From positions 108,639,494 through 108,703,493 of the forward strand of contig OY294067.1 in assembly GCA_958510875.1 (NCBI GenBank): a stretch of 64,000 bases of DNA. The letters are read 5' to 3'. Position 1 is the first letter of the stretch. Each line of letters begins with the position of its first letter. The position numbers were made by a program, and so were the translations under genes. Below, in pieces: positions 10,441-22,389 of this stretch. The DNA comes from Endomychus coccineus. Taxonomy: Eukaryota > Arthropoda > Insecta > Coleoptera > Endomychidae. The notes under the pieces were generated by a model that worked only from the letters and a program-made list of their open reading frames with translations, was not told the DNA's origin and ran no database searches.

Positions 10441-11414
10441 GGTATACTAAATTACATGTAAAACAATGCCATCTCATTTCGAATTTATAACAAAAATTAC
10501 GTACACAATGTAGACAAGTTTATATCAAATTAAAGCGGGAAGTATGCAGAATTGTATAAAGTTTTTCGAAAAGATTGATTAATTTACGCCTTCGAAATAA
10601 ATTATTGAAAACATGCTATTTTCCTCAGGTCAATTCGGTACTTCAAAAGGTATAATTTATATGAAATATGACCTTAATCATGTTATTATTGTATTCATAC
10701 AAAACACTACACATTTAGCTATAAGTTGACACAAAAATCACAACAATCAGATCAATACTTTTGTAGATGAATTCGAAACCAACATCATGTACATTATTAT
10801 AAAATATTGAGAAAGCTATAAATATGAAGTATAGATTTCGGAATGTTTCTGTAAAAACTGACCTAAATATGCAAATTTATATGCCGACTTTTCGACGGTA
10901 GATGACGCAACAAAAAAGGTTTCAGTGGCGCAGTAGGGCATTAAACAAATATCTAATATGAACCCCTTTGCTAATAAACACGTCGCACACAATTCAGGAA
11001 CGTTCTTGAATTTACGTGCGGTCGGATATTCGTGTAGATAACTAGGCCAAATGTTCATGAGATATGCCTTTGTGTGCCGATGCCGAAAGCTGCTATTTTT
11101 TGTCCATGCATTTCATCGATTTGTAGCTAGCTAACATTATAGAATTAAAATTATACGAAAACATGCTTATTTTTTTACAATTTCTAATAATTGGTGACGA
11201 GTTTATTGTTATTTTTCATCCTGTAATCAAAAAATCACAGATGAATATAATACAGTAAGTAATAAGTAGAATAAAGTGCTCCTATAATAATTAATTATAA
11301 TTAAAAGTACCTACCTAATTGTTAAGAAACTTATTGTATATGTACCTAAGACTTTAATTTGAACAATAAATCTAATACATCTATGGTTTCAGCGTTTATC
11401 TAGTATAAAATCAT
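10441..11414. other. Intronic sequence with nothing assignable
   Basis: AT-rich. One minus-strand frame at 10816-11058 (80 residues with a CATCLLAKG stretch) matches no family I know and has no start context or neighbour to support it. Confidence 0.5.
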
Positions 11415-11612
11415 TTTAACTTTCGGAATTTGGATAATTGAACTCAAATTCACACAAACTGTCAAATTGTTTCACCACACTGTGGCATTCTCAAAGCTAG
11501 GAGCTGACAACTAGTATTGAGAATGCCACAGTTGTTGTCAACATCAATATTAAATTAAATGTTCTAGCTTTAGTTCAATTTTCCAACTTCCGAAAGTTAA
11601 AAAAGTTGGGTT
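11415..11612. mobile_element. Palindromic MITE
   Basis: AACTTTCGGAA at 11418 is mirrored by TTCCGAAAGTT ending near 11600. The inner arms CTGTGGCATTCTCAA (11481) and TTGAGAATGCCACAG (11518) are exact complements. Intervening arms are imperfectly paired. No coding sequence and no clear target duplication. Confidence 0.7.
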
Positions 11613-12235
11613 CGGCTTCGTGGAAATTCATTTTCTATATAACTTAGGGGAGAATTAAAAAAAAATTAAATGATATTACACTTAATAAATTAGTATGTTT
11701 ATTTGCACAAACATATTGTGAGGAGCATTTCTAACACCAAACTATCGAATGAACATATATCTCTGGACAGTGGCATAGAAAGAGTTCCCGAGGACCCGAA
11801 GCAAACTATTATTATGGGTGTCTTCTTTACTGAAAGATACAAAAGTTTGTGATCGAAGAATACCAAAAATGTTTGTCTTTTGGTGGAAACATTAACAAAA
11901 CAAAAACAAATTCTTATTTGTCTCTTATTTGAGTGTCGGTTGTTCCAGTATTTTCTTCATAGTTTGATAGTAGTTTCCTTTCAATAACGTTCAAAATGGC
12001 AAGCCGCGATAAACTATTTTGTCAGAATTGGCAAGGAAACTCTTCAAGAATGCCTTGTACAACAGGAAGTAAACATTAGATACGTTAATACCTAACATCA
12101 AACTTTTTGTGTGTTTGTCCAAGAATATACCTCTAGCAAAAGATGTTAACAAAACCTTACATATTGTGGAACAAACAGCATACTAAAACTGTCGTTGGCG
12201 CGGGAACTCATGTCTGGAGACCGAAACAGAGTATG

Positions 12236-12365
12236 TAGAAGCCAGGAATATCTGCAATCACACAATACACGCATCGAAAGAGGCATATAACGCCAAAATA
12301 AGATCAAAGCTTATCGAATGCCCAAATTGCTCCGGTCGTTTTGAACTTTCACCAAGGCAATTGGA
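12236..12365 (+). pseudogene. LINE fragment between endonuclease and RT domains
   Basis: One frame reads ARNICNHTIHASKEAYNAKI then RSKLIECPNCSGRFELSPRQ L. The A-x-x-x-A-x-x-x-K-I-R-x-K-L pattern followed by C-P-N-x-S resembles the linker found upstream of RT in Jockey/R1-type LINEs. It is short and isolated, so the assignment is tentative. The surrounding stretch 11613-12640 has no other readable protein beyond a short acidic VDELDGFDWQPEFDVEDEL end near 12620. Confidence 0.4.
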
Positions 12366-12699
12366 AGAAATTTCACCTTCAATTTGTAGGTAAGAGTGTG
12401 AGAACGCAGAATAGCGATACTTCAAAAAAACATTATTTGAAAAATCTACTAACAAATTTATGTTGGATGGAAAGCCTATTCGCCTATTCCAGATAAACTT
12501 TTGTGTTCTCTAATACCAAAGAAATTTACGTTTTTGTAAAAAAGTGGTCGGTGATCTAGTCATTGTGGATGAATTAGATGGATTTGATTGGCAACCAGAG
12601 TTTGACGTCGAAGATGAATTATAATGAAAAAAAAAGTGTTTATTACCATTTCATTCCTAATTCCCTCACTAGTAGTACCCTCATTGACGTGACGTCATA

Positions 12700-12860
12700 G
12701 TCTATTTTATGTCTTTATATTGTGGCAAATTTTGATGGTTCAAATATCAATGAGGTGTCAGTATGAAACAAATTTATGTTATAGTGTAAGTAATTTCGAA
12801 GTCAACCTGACAGCAGGTGTGAGTATAAAACATACAGTAGTAAAATATATTATGTAGACC
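12700..12860. repeat. Repeat family D, copy 1
   Basis: In reverse orientation it resembles 32880-33020: both hold a GACAGCAGGTGT / ACACCTGCTGTC word, a TATAAAACAT / ATGTTTTATA word and a GACGTCA. Non-coding, probably a small non-autonomous element. From 12861 to 13689 I see nothing assignable. Confidence 0.5.
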
Positions 12861-13689
12861 AAAAATAGGAAAGCTACTTTCCTAATAGAAGTGAGGGAAG
12901 TCAGTGATTGATTGATCACAGTCCATTCATAGTTAACTATCTGGGGTAGAGTTGACAAGATTCAGCTATATTCGAGGAGGCTGCTATGCTTTTATTTGTA
13001 GTTTGTGTACTATTTATAAGTTTTATAGGTATTAATACAGTTTTTTTAAAATATTTTTTCGTTTTATTGTCATTTTGAGGTTTTAGGAAAGGTCATAAGA
13101 ATTTTAAATAACTCCTTATTTTTAGTCAGTTTTCTTAACCATATTCTTAGATGTTGATAAGCCTTCGTAATGGAAAACTTGACTCTTAGTCGAGTTATAC
13201 AGTATAAAAATGAAAGAAACGGTTTTGTGTATAGTTCGATTTTGCCAAATGAAAACGTATCGTAGTATACAAGTAGCATACCAGACTGAGCGCCCTTTTT
13301 TATTTTTTATACGTTTAGAAAATTGAATTCATATCTTAATAAACCGTTTTTAAGGGTTAAAAGTTAATCGCAAGTTCCCAAAATTGGAATTTTGGCGTTT
13401 GGTCGAGTTATGCATAACTACGTCCAATTTCATTCATCTCGAAAAATTACTTTTCTGAAATTAATAATCCTGGCCGAATCCTCTTAACAGCAGGAAGTAA
13501 GGGCAGCCATCTGGTAGTTACGTGCCTCAATATTTCAAGACAGGTTAAGTCGGCTTCCAAAAATAGATATTTCAGCTGCTGCACCTGTTAAGCGTGATAG
13601 GATAAATTCATATGAAAGAAGAAGATTCCGTAAATAATTATCTGTGAAATAATCATTTTTTTCAATAACTTCTAAGATATTAACGGAAA

Positions 13690-14700
13690 GTAAAAGAGTA
13701 GCCATTTGTCTGTCCGTTCACATTTATGCATTTTTGGAGTCGAGCCTGAAAGGTTTGCATAACCCTTCGCAGTATATTAAGAGGTGTTGCCGCAATCTCG
13801 TGGCTAATTCGTTGTTTTAGGACTAGGATTGTTCTAGGTAGATTAGTTTCAAAGACTATTTTTAAGTATCCCCATAAGAAGAAGTTGCAGACTGTTAGGT
13901 CGGGAGACCGAGGGGGCTAACCAATAGCCTCTTTTCGAGAAACGACACGCCCCGGTAACAAAGCATTCACAGCATTCATTGATGGTTCTTACAGTGTGAC
14001 TTGTTACCCCGTCTTCCTGAAAAAGTGTGTTTCCATTCACTAGAAAGCGGTGAAGTTGTGGTGTGAGGAAGGCCGAATCATTGCAACGTATCGCTCAGAA
14101 TTCACAGTCAGCGCATTTTCAGCCGCATCCTCAAACTATATGGACCGATAATTTAATTTTTGAGGTGTTCCATGAAATAAACGAGGGTGAAAGAGCACGT
14201 CATCGCTCACCCACAAGTTGTTGATTTGGTCGTCATTTTCTTCCAGTCTGGCAAGCATAACCTCACATACGTTATTGATAATCACACGGATTAAGAGATT
14301 GCACAACCTGTATTTTGCAAGGGTGAAATTCAAGATCTGGATGGAGATTCCTCCTCATCGATGTCACTTATTCCAAGGCGTGTGGCATGACGGATGGCCG
14401 ATCGGCGGGGACTTCTTAATATCGCTTGTCGAACCTACAACTTCGATATTTTCAGGGGTTCGAACTGTTTTGGCAATTCCACCAGTTTTTTTAGACATCG
14501 ATTCAGTTTGCTCGAGGTTGTTTATTCACTTTTTGATCGAGTTGTCTAACGGAACAGGTTGGTTGCGCAGTATGTTGAAATGCTATCGAAAGTCACGTCG
14601 CGTTTGCACTAAATTCTCGTCATTTTGATAATACGCTTTAACTGCTTAACCTCGTTGTTCACCCATCCGACGAGCCATTGTAAAGTGTAAACTAAATGGC
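13690..14700 (-). pseudogene. Mariner-like transposase, decayed
   Basis: Starts near 14678 with MARRMGEQRG and keeps AKTVRTPENIEVV near 14450. It then gives NNLWVSDDVLFHPRLF (the first catalytic Asp region, S-D-D), LTVNSERYVAM, LFQEDGVTSHTVRTINECCE (second Asp) and a C-terminal RISHEIAATPLNILRRVMQ near 13760. The third Asp motif is lost: WLAPSVSRPNSLQLLLMGIL replaces the normal PPRS-D-L-x-P-x-D. Several frame changes and stops. No clear inverted ends were found. Confidence 0.75.
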
Positions 14701-15064
14701 AGACCATGCAAGTTATGACGGGCCGACAACTCACGTCTCCACTACTTCACCAAGAGCTGCCAAGCCCACCTAAAAATCTTTCACTGGCGGACGCCTTACC
14801 TTCAGAACTGAGTGTTCTACATCAAAATAGTGTTTTTCATATACATTTCAACTGCATTTAGTCGAGTCATTATTGTACAAAAAACGGTCGAATAAAGAAA
14901 AATTGAGATACCAGATATTTTTTCCTGAAACCATTTGCAATGTCTTAAGTTTGCCCTCTATGAAAGAAAGCACCCAGTAAGATTTACCGGTCGGACCCCG
15001 TTCTCCCTAATAAACAATAAATACACAATTGAATAAACAAATTGAATTACTCGAAAACTGTTGG

Positions 15065-15470
15065 TGCTTTTTCTGCCAAAATCACACCCAGGAGGTTTTT
15101 TAAGTCACTGATTACGAATATGAAGTCAAAAACACCAAATTGTAGATGGCGCTCCCGTAAATAGGAAATAGCGCTCATTGGCTTCAATTTTTGTATGAAA
15201 AATTTAAGGCTTTGCTAACTTTTTGCGATTTTTTGTCAAAATCACACCCTGGGGCTTTTTGAGGCTTTTGATTATGACTTTAATGTAAAAAAATGCATAT
15301 CATAGATGGCGCTCCCGTAGAAGCACTAGTTTCAGAGATGTATATTTAACAAATACACATATTCGTTATTTATTAGTGAAAATTGCTCTGCGGTTTTTAA
15401 CTTCACTGCTTATGAATATAAACTCAAAAAAATTGCAAATCATAGATGGCGCCACTAAATTAGTGAAATA
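15065..15470. repeat. Three diverged tandem units in the left arm
   Basis: AAAATCACACC-GG at 15078 and 15238 and a weaker version at 15377 are each followed, after about 70 bases, by AGATGGCGC. Each unit is about 140-160 bp. Only the first unit has a counterpart in the right arm (near 18190-18270). Confidence 0.65.
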
Positions 15471-16452
15471 TCGGTTATTTTATGAAAAAACGTTAAATTA
15501 TAAAAAATGACTTTAACACATCAATATTTAGATTTTAGATATAATGTTGTAATGTTAATATAATTCATAGATGATAGTCATCAGAAACGGGTTCCCTCAG
15601 AAACATACGTTTCGAAGGCCGAAAATCGATCTAGTTATGAATTTGAATTTTTATTTTCAAGATTTCCTTGATGGTATAGAATATTCATACAGTGTAGGAG
15701 ATCTCTATCCTCTAGAATGTGTATAATAATCCAAATATAATGTGATACAGATGATTACTTTTCGTTATGTATCCGTTCTTTGTGCATAGGTATAATATTG
15801 AAAATATAAAATAACGACACAACGTAACCTGGTTATCTTTAAAATGGGCTTTAGTATACCCGCGATTTTATTATTTTCAGGTAAATCGTTTTTTTAATAT
15901 TACAAATATGTTCCGTGGCATGGTCAAAGTTCTATCAAACATCTTATGTATTTGTCAGTCGCTTTTAGAAGTCAGTATCGAAACGACATTATATTTTATT
16001 AACTGAAAAATTGTTACTCTAGATTTATTCATATATATATTAGATGTAATATCTGTCATAGCAAGTAAAGTGATACTTTGAAACCTGTTGCTCAATAAAT
16101 AATATACTATCTAGTTACACTTTTTCATGTATAACTTTCATCAAGTGTGAAAAATCTAGTGTTGTTTTTTTCCCAGAAGGTGCTGATTACATTGATTGAA
16201 AAACATGATATTATTTGTAATATAATATAAAAACTTATGAAATTCTTGTGTGCGATCGTACTTTAGGACGAGGATTATTTAAATATTACATGTATTGACA
16301 TTAATATTATAGTACAGTCATTTTATGGATTTTTTTGAGATTTGGTACTTTTTTTTCCGACTTAAGGTTTGAAAATACAGAAAGTTAGGAAATTTTCCGT
16401 AGATTACGGAAAAAATAGTGGTTGAAAACCTCCAATGAAGGAAAATGTCCTA

Positions 16453-16454
<2 letters not shown>

Positions 16455-16483
<29 letters not shown>
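16455..16483. repeat. TA microsatellite
   Basis: A run of alternating TA of about 28 bases interrupts the left arm of the giant inverted repeat. The right arm lacks it (near 17890), so the expansion happened after the arms formed. Confidence 0.9.
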
Positions 16484-18439
16484 CGATTTTCCGTGTTTTT
16501 CCAGGAAAGAACATTTATATCTTCGAAAATAAACATTTTAGAAGGAAAAGTTTCGAACAAAAGTTGTTCAGCATTAAATTTTACATGGGAATTGACTATT
16601 ACAAATCCAATTTTTATCGAATTTTCCAAGCATTGGATGGGAAAACAAAATATTTTCGAATAAGAACTACATATGAAAAAAAATTGCATTTGGTTTGTAA
16701 ATATGGTATGATAATTTTATATTGGGGTATATACCGTTACTGTAAATGATTATAATTAAGAATTTTCCAATATTTGCCCTAATTTCTCGGGTTAGGAAAA
16801 ATTTTTTTTTTCAATCTTAGTGTATGATATGTCGATTTTTAGGTTTTATAGAGCTCTGATAACGATTTATCAATTCATTTTGTCGTGAAAAGTCATTGAA
16901 AACGTACATTCGGAAAATGGAAAACTTTTTTTTTTTCAATTGTTTTCGTTAGTATGTAGAGCAATAAGAAAAAACAAATTATATAAAACTATAAAAAAAT
17001 TAAAAAAATTCTTGGTCTCCCGCGTGTTTAAAATTCTCGATCGAGCACCACTGCGTTAAATCTTTCGATGCGCTGGACTATGTATGTAGGTAGCACCACT
17101 GCAATGAATTTGTGCTCAAGCGTTCAATCATATGATGCCCAAAATAATGCCACATGTGCTCTGTTATTGTATACGTTAAACGTTATTATAAAATATTTAC
17201 AGCTGAGCTGTTGTGTATTCCGTGTAAACAATTATTTTATTGATATATTTGATTGAAAAATCGTTCAAGTGAAAAACAATTTGATTCTGACAACCTCGTT
17301 TTTAATATTAAATTGTTTAAATTAAAATTTTCGGATATATATTTTCAATGATTTTTCACAATGAAACAAAGTAAAAAGACATTTCCAAAACCCTAAAAAA
17401 TATAAGAGTTGATCTATCACACGCCATAATCAAAAAACAAAAAAAAAAGTTTTCCATTTTCCGAATGTACGTTTTCAATGTCTTTCCACGACAAAATGAA
17501 CTGAAAAATCGTTATCAAAGCTCTATAAAACCTAATAATTGACATATCATACACTAAGATTAAAAAAAAAAAAATTCCTAACCCGGAAAATTAGGGCAAA
17601 TATTGGAAAATTCTCAATTATAATCATTTACAGTAACGATATATATCCCAATATAAAATTATCATACCATATTTACCAGCCAAATGCAAGTTTTCCTCAT
17701 ATATAGTTCTTATTCGAAAATATTTTGTTTTCCCATCCAATGCTTGGAAAATTCGATGAAAATTGAATTCAGAATAGTCAATTTCTATGTAAAATGTAAT
17801 GCTGAACAACTTTTGTTTGAAACTTTTCCTTCTAAAATGCTTATTTTCGAAGATATAAGTGTTCTTTCCCGGAAAAACACGGAAAATCGTAATAAGACAT
17901 TTTCCTTCATTGGAGGTTTTCAGCCACTATTTTTTTCGTAATCTACGGAAAATTTCCTAACTTTCTTTATTTTCAAACCTTAAGTCGGAAAAAAGTACGA
18001 CCAATCCATAAAATGGCTGTACTATTAGTAAACTGTTGAAAATCTAGTGTGAAGTGCAATTTGTTTCAAAACGAGTATAAGAGTATAGAAATAACGTTCT
18101 GATTGATACATATAATAATTTTTTTATAAGAGAAAACCTGATTAAATTCTTGGGTGTAAGCGCTTCTCCAACAAAGTGCAGATTTTACGGGAGCGTCATC
18201 AATTTGGTAATTTTGACTCCATATTCGTAATCAGAGACCTAAAAAACCTCCAAGGTTTGATTTTGGCCAAAAAGCGCCCATAGCGGTAAATCTCACTGGG
18301 TGCTTTCTTTTATGTAAGACAAACTTAAGGCATTGCAAAAGGTTCCAGGAAAAAATATTTGGTATCATTCTTCCTGGGTTTGTACAATAATGACTCGACT
18401 AATTGTGCAGTGAATGGAGCTGTCCAGAAAACGATTTTC

Positions 18440-18885
18440 TAACAATTAAATTATTATCCCAATCAGAGTCAGAAAAATCTTCTCATTTATTGAATAACAA
18501 ATCCCGTTATCGATTGTCTCTTTGAGATATTTGAGAATTCGTTGGTCGCATTCGTAATGTTTAGTACCTACAGTAAGCGTATTAAACTGACTACGATAAT
18601 ATGTAACTGCAATTGCAATATCATGACTAGAATTCACTACTAAAAACATCAAAGCTTGAAAAAAAAGATTGGCAATTTCTCCTTTTCTGTTAACAATTTC
18701 AGTCCAATTTCGAAAGGAGTCCATGAGTTTAAAAAAAATCTTTTTTTCTTTGTTCCCTCAATATTCAAACCAACAAATTTCTTTGTCGGACCTAGATCGA
18801 GATTTCGGGGAAAATTTGTTTCAGCATCACTGTTGTCAAACACTTTCGACACGTCACTGTTGTCTTCATTTCATATTTCATGGTA
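18440..18885 (-). pseudogene. Ty1/copia retrotransposon Pol fragment
   Basis: Reads FVGLNIEGTKKKRFFL near 18740, then ALMFLVVNSSHDIAIAVTYY and HYECDQRILKYLKETIDNGI with CYSINEKIFLT. The order K-K-F-x-G-L-N-I, G-x-L-M-F-L-x-x-x-x-x-D-I-x-x-A-V and R-I-L-K-Y-L-K-x-T-I-x-x-G-I is that of the copia reverse transcriptase end leading to RNase H. Two frames are needed. No LTRs are visible. Confidence 0.75.
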
Positions 18886-18957
18886 ACAAATTAGCTTTTA
18901 ACATAGTGCATCTCTCAATACATTCCAGTGTCATACTAAATAATGAACATCTTTATA

Positions 18958-19690
18958 GTTAATAAACTGAAAATACTCTTAGAGTACTAATGACCTTTCG
19001 GCTACCAAGTCATCATCAGCGTAAACTAAATTATAAATCAAAATGTGCCTGTTTAAATACTATTTGGGGATAATAATACAAACAAGGTGTTAGTTACCAT
19101 TAGCAGGAGATAAATTGGAATTTAATAAATTGCTTTTTCGTTTATACATTTCCATCCTTTCTAAGTTACCTAGATATTTGTCCGTACTGTGTTTTAAAAG
19201 TGATAAACTTTCTTGAAAAATGGTGTGACCTGTATTCAAAATATGTTGTGCTGACGCTGATTTTTCACCATAATTTTTCTTTACATGTGCATGCATGTGC
19301 GAACTGAAATGTTCCTTTTAGTTTGACCCACATAGCATTTTGAACACGGCTCACAATCGATTTCGTAAATCCCGGATTTGTTGAAGTCGGAAACTTTATC
19401 AAAGATTTTTCAGCTTGTTCTTACATCTACAAGCTGGTTGTATTGCAAATTTAGAAAACAAATTATGGAATTTGATGATTACTGAAAGATGATAGGTGAA
19501 ACTTTTGAAGTTTATTGAAGTATTTGAAGTTAATGGCTCCAATTTGGTTAGTTGGTTGCGTTCCAATTTTCTTTTTTGTTTAGAAATTAAATTATTGATC
19601 AAAGATCTGTCGAAACTATTGTTCAACGCTATTTGGTGAAATTTCTCAACTTCATTGTTGTAATTTTACTGGCTCAAGGGAACGTTCAAT
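18958..19690 (-). pseudogene. Penelope-like element: GIY-YIG endonuclease end and 3' tail
   Basis: From 19626 down: ISKQKRKLERNQLTKLEPLT, HNLFSKFAIQPACRCKNKL, then in another frame a degenerate GIY-YIG region (near 19380-19310, CCGTGTTCAAAATG) and HAHVKKNYGEKSASAQHILN, TGHTIFQE and NLERMEMYKRKSN. This is the C-terminal endonuclease part of Penelope-like retroelements. The 3' tail near 19010-18960 (CATTAGTACTCTAAGAG) resembles other PLE ends in this window. It lies in the intron just downstream of exon 9. Confidence 0.75.
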
Positions 19691-19768
19691 AATATAAACA
19701 AATGTAAATTTGCTATGTTGCCACCATTGGCGATATGGGTATCAAGGGTTAAATGTTGAGTTACTTAC

Positions 19769-20200
19769 GTTTACTATGATCGTGACAAGCGAGTTCTCAT
19801 TTGGCTCTGGGTTGGGTATACCTTTACTATTTGCTTGGATAGTTAGGTTGTAACTCTTCTGCTTTTCATAGTCCAGTGGCTTAATCAGACTTACATCACC
19901 TTTAGTTAAATCGACCTTGAAGATATTGGAGCAATCCGGAGTACAATCGTCAAGGAAGTACCATTTCGGATATTTCGAGTCATCGTCGTTCAAATCGGCA
20001 TAAGAAGCTTGAGGTATACCTTGCGGAGCGTTGTCTAAACAATTAGTTACATTTCCTTCATTAAATCCTATGCTCTTTAGATGCTCAGTAAATGTTGGCG
20101 GATCTGAAGGATTCACGAATTTAACCGAAATATTACAAGATGTTTGTATTGCTGCCTCGTTTTCTTCTTGTTTATCTTTCACAGAAGCTTTTATTGTCAT
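19769..20200 (-). CDS. Cadherin exon 9: largest exon, end of one repeat and most of the next
   Basis: 144 codons in phase 0, from MTIKASVKDKQEENEA through CNISVKFVNPSDPPTF (linker) to a second repeat with CTPDCSNIFKVDLTKGDVSL, KPLDYEKQKSYNLTIQANSK and SLVTIIVN. F-K-V-D-L-T-K-G-D-V, L-D-Y-E and Y-N-L-T-I-Q-A are classic cadherin strands. Several cysteines (NISCN side, NCLDN, CTPDC) suggest disulphides, unusual in an EC repeat. The acceptor is ATGTTCCAG and the best donor GTAAAC|GTAAGT. A second donor four bases downstream (AA|GTAACT) would shift the phase, which matters for the next junction. Confidence 0.88.
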
Positions 20201-20569
20201 CTGGAACATAATACAAGATTATTTGAAATATCATGTAACGGTGGAATAAGATATTATCGTTATTACTCCGATTCGAGAAAAAAGTTTCTGAAGCATACTT
20301 ATGTAAAAAGGCAATGCATTTCAGTGTAATATAGTTTCGTTGGAACTTGAAACATGGCAAAGTGCTATTAGCGAATAAACGAAGTGGAAAACAAAAATTG
20401 AATTCACCAATACCTATGTGCGGGGATAAATGGAAATAGTTTGAAAGATACAAAAGCACCTCATTATTATTGAATGAACATATTTGTTTCAGATAATGTT
20501 GAGATTTTGAAATATTCCTTCTTCAATAGACTGCATTGGACATGCCAGAGGCTGGAGGCGCATCTATAA

Positions 20570-21260
20570 ATTGTAAGCTGAAAACTGTAACACCCAATGT
20601 GACACTATAGAGGAAGTTCCGTTCCTGAGGTACATTAGAAGTATTCTATTTCTAATGAATATACCAGCCTGAAAATTTGTACCCAGTCATAATCGATGAT
20701 TGATCATATTTTGTAACTTCTTGTCCAACTACAAAACAATAACTCAACAAGAAAAAATTCAAAAACATGACATTCCTCATTTCCATGACAAACCATTTGG
20801 AAATCAATTTCCCTTAATGCCACCAAAAAGTCATCACACATAGATATGCAAAATTTAATTTAGTGAAAGTGTAAAATTTGTATTCCATTTTGGAAAAATG
20901 AGTTATGGGTGTTTGAACTCCAATAACCGTTCTCAAAACTTATTATTAATTGTTATTCTCCAATAATAAATGCACCAAAAAGAAAATTCATCGATTTTAT
21001 CCCTGATGTTCGGAAACGATTTCGAAATATAGAAAAATGACAGTTTCAGAAAGGTGCAAACTCAAAAATTTTCATATAGTGTCTCAATATTTCGAAAACG
21101 ATTAGACATAATAAATAAAGATCACCATAAAACATGAGGAATTTAAAAATGTTATAAAAACATATATAGCTTTCCGTTTAAAATAACTAAGTTGATGTCC
21201 ACTTCTGGCGAAACCGATAGTGTCACTATTTTGAAAATATGCAATGGGTAGCAAATAATT
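20570..21260. repeat. Repeat family B, copy 2
   Basis: Contains TTCTCCAATAATAAATGCAC and GGAAACGATTTCGAAATAT, matched in reverse at 53830-53920. The block near 21180-21235 (AAATAACTAAGTTG, then CTATTTTGAAAATATGCAA) is matched near 9845-9905. The longest copy of this family here. No protein. Confidence 0.55.
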
Positions 21261-21341
21261 GATTATGGGTGTGTGAAAATTTTCAGATTGATATCGTCAT
21301 TGGGACTATTATTAATGATCATACTAAACCAACTACCTATA

Positions 21342-21672
21342 TAGGCGAGGAAATAAAGCAGAAAAGGTCGGAAAAAAAATCGGATGAACCGATTTTGATA
21401 ATTTTTTTAAATCGATTCAGGAAATCATTTAGAAAAAATGTTTTTTTTCCTTCTAATGTGCATTTATATTTGGACACGTTTTCAACATTTTTAATATTAT
21501 CTCCTGGAAGAGCATTCAAAGAGAAAGAAATGCTAAAATGCACATTAGAAGAAAAAAAAATGGTAACATTTTTTCTAAATGATCTCCTGAATCGATTTAA
21601 ATTTTTTTCTTAAAAATCGGTTCATTCGATTTTTTTTTTACTTCAGCCTTTTCTGTGCATCATTTCCTTGCC
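21342..21672. mobile_element. Palindromic foldback element, 330 bp
   Basis: AGGCGAGGAAATAAAGCAGAA at the left is answered by TTCTGTGCATCATTTCCTTG at the right. The arms of about 125 bp (AAAATCGGATGAACCGATTTT and its mirror AAAAATCGGTTCATTCGATTTT; TTCTAATGTGCATTT and AAATGCACATTAGAA) pair almost throughout. The 114- and 68-residue open frames here read the two arms and are not genes. Confidence 0.8.
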
Positions 21673-22389
21673 TAATAAAGAGGCTATGCAAAATGAGTAC
21701 TGTAATGAATGGAAACTTACTATGGATCAGGAAATGAAGTAGTTATTATCAATGGTACCTGGATATTGGAAAATACTTCTAATATGCGTTTTAGACGGAA
21801 TACATTGTATAACTCTAATTTTTAATGACACTGAATTCATGAATATTCTAGTCCAGCCAAAAGTGTGAAAGGTAAAAAAGGAGCAGATGTTTTTGAAGCA
21901 TCAATGATGTGCGGCGTACGTGTACCATAGAGATCCTATACTCAAGATATCTATGAAATGGGCAGTGCCCACTAGGCACTTTAACGCGTACGGAGAACAC
22001 AGCAGCTGTCTTTGAGTGTGGATGAAAAGGAACTGACATCTGAGATGCGGCTGTAAGATCACATTTTTTTCTACTATAATTTATAAAACACGTGGATTCT
22101 ATGAAATATAGTATTAAAGCTTAGTAACCGAAAATGAAATTATGTAAATTAAATTAACGTATACGTGCATTCCAAAAGAAAAATTGTCAACTGAGTAACT
22201 CAAAAACCTAATGTACGACAAAACGAACAGCTCGCGGGTTTGTGGTTTGTGAATTCAGGATTCAAGATTTTGTCTCAAAAAAGTAGATTTTGATAGTATG
22301 AAAGAAAAGACTATATTATATATAACCGAGTAATATCATCATTGTTATATAGTTTTTTCATAACAATTTTCTGAAAAAATGTATGTCAA
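21673..22389. other. Intronic sequence with nothing assignable
   Basis: AT-rich, no readable protein, no inverted or tandem repeat that I can see. A 63-codon minus frame at 21848-22039 has no family resemblance. Confidence 0.5.

Larger units (their letters stand above)
14870..18420. repeat. Giant inverted repeat (3.5 kb, unequal arms)
   Basis: GTCGAGTCATTATTGTACAA at 14879 is mirrored near 18400, and AAGAAAGCACCCAGT at 14964 near 18305. A second block, 16310-16960, is the inverse of 17430-18015 over about 600 bp with high similarity (for example TTTTCCAAGCATTGGATGGG at 16622 and its complement near 17735). The left arm holds about 1.1 kb more than the right. Paired open frames in the two arms (for example 16435-16749 and 17624-17809) are mirror images of one sequence and not real genes. 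Confidence 0.85.

Noticed and set aside
16435..17941. Four open frames of 60-104 codons in 16435-17941 with similar proteins
   Set aside because: They are mirror readings of the two arms of one inverted repeat, run through a TA microsatellite, and have no family resemblance.
20172..20459. 95-codon minus-strand frame just upstream of exon 9
   Set aside because: It runs across the exon 9 acceptor into intron sequence. The cadherin reading starts at 20200 in the other frame.
21269..21613. A 114-codon plus-strand frame
   Set aside because: It reads through both arms of a palindrome; the repeated residues come from the symmetry of the DNA.
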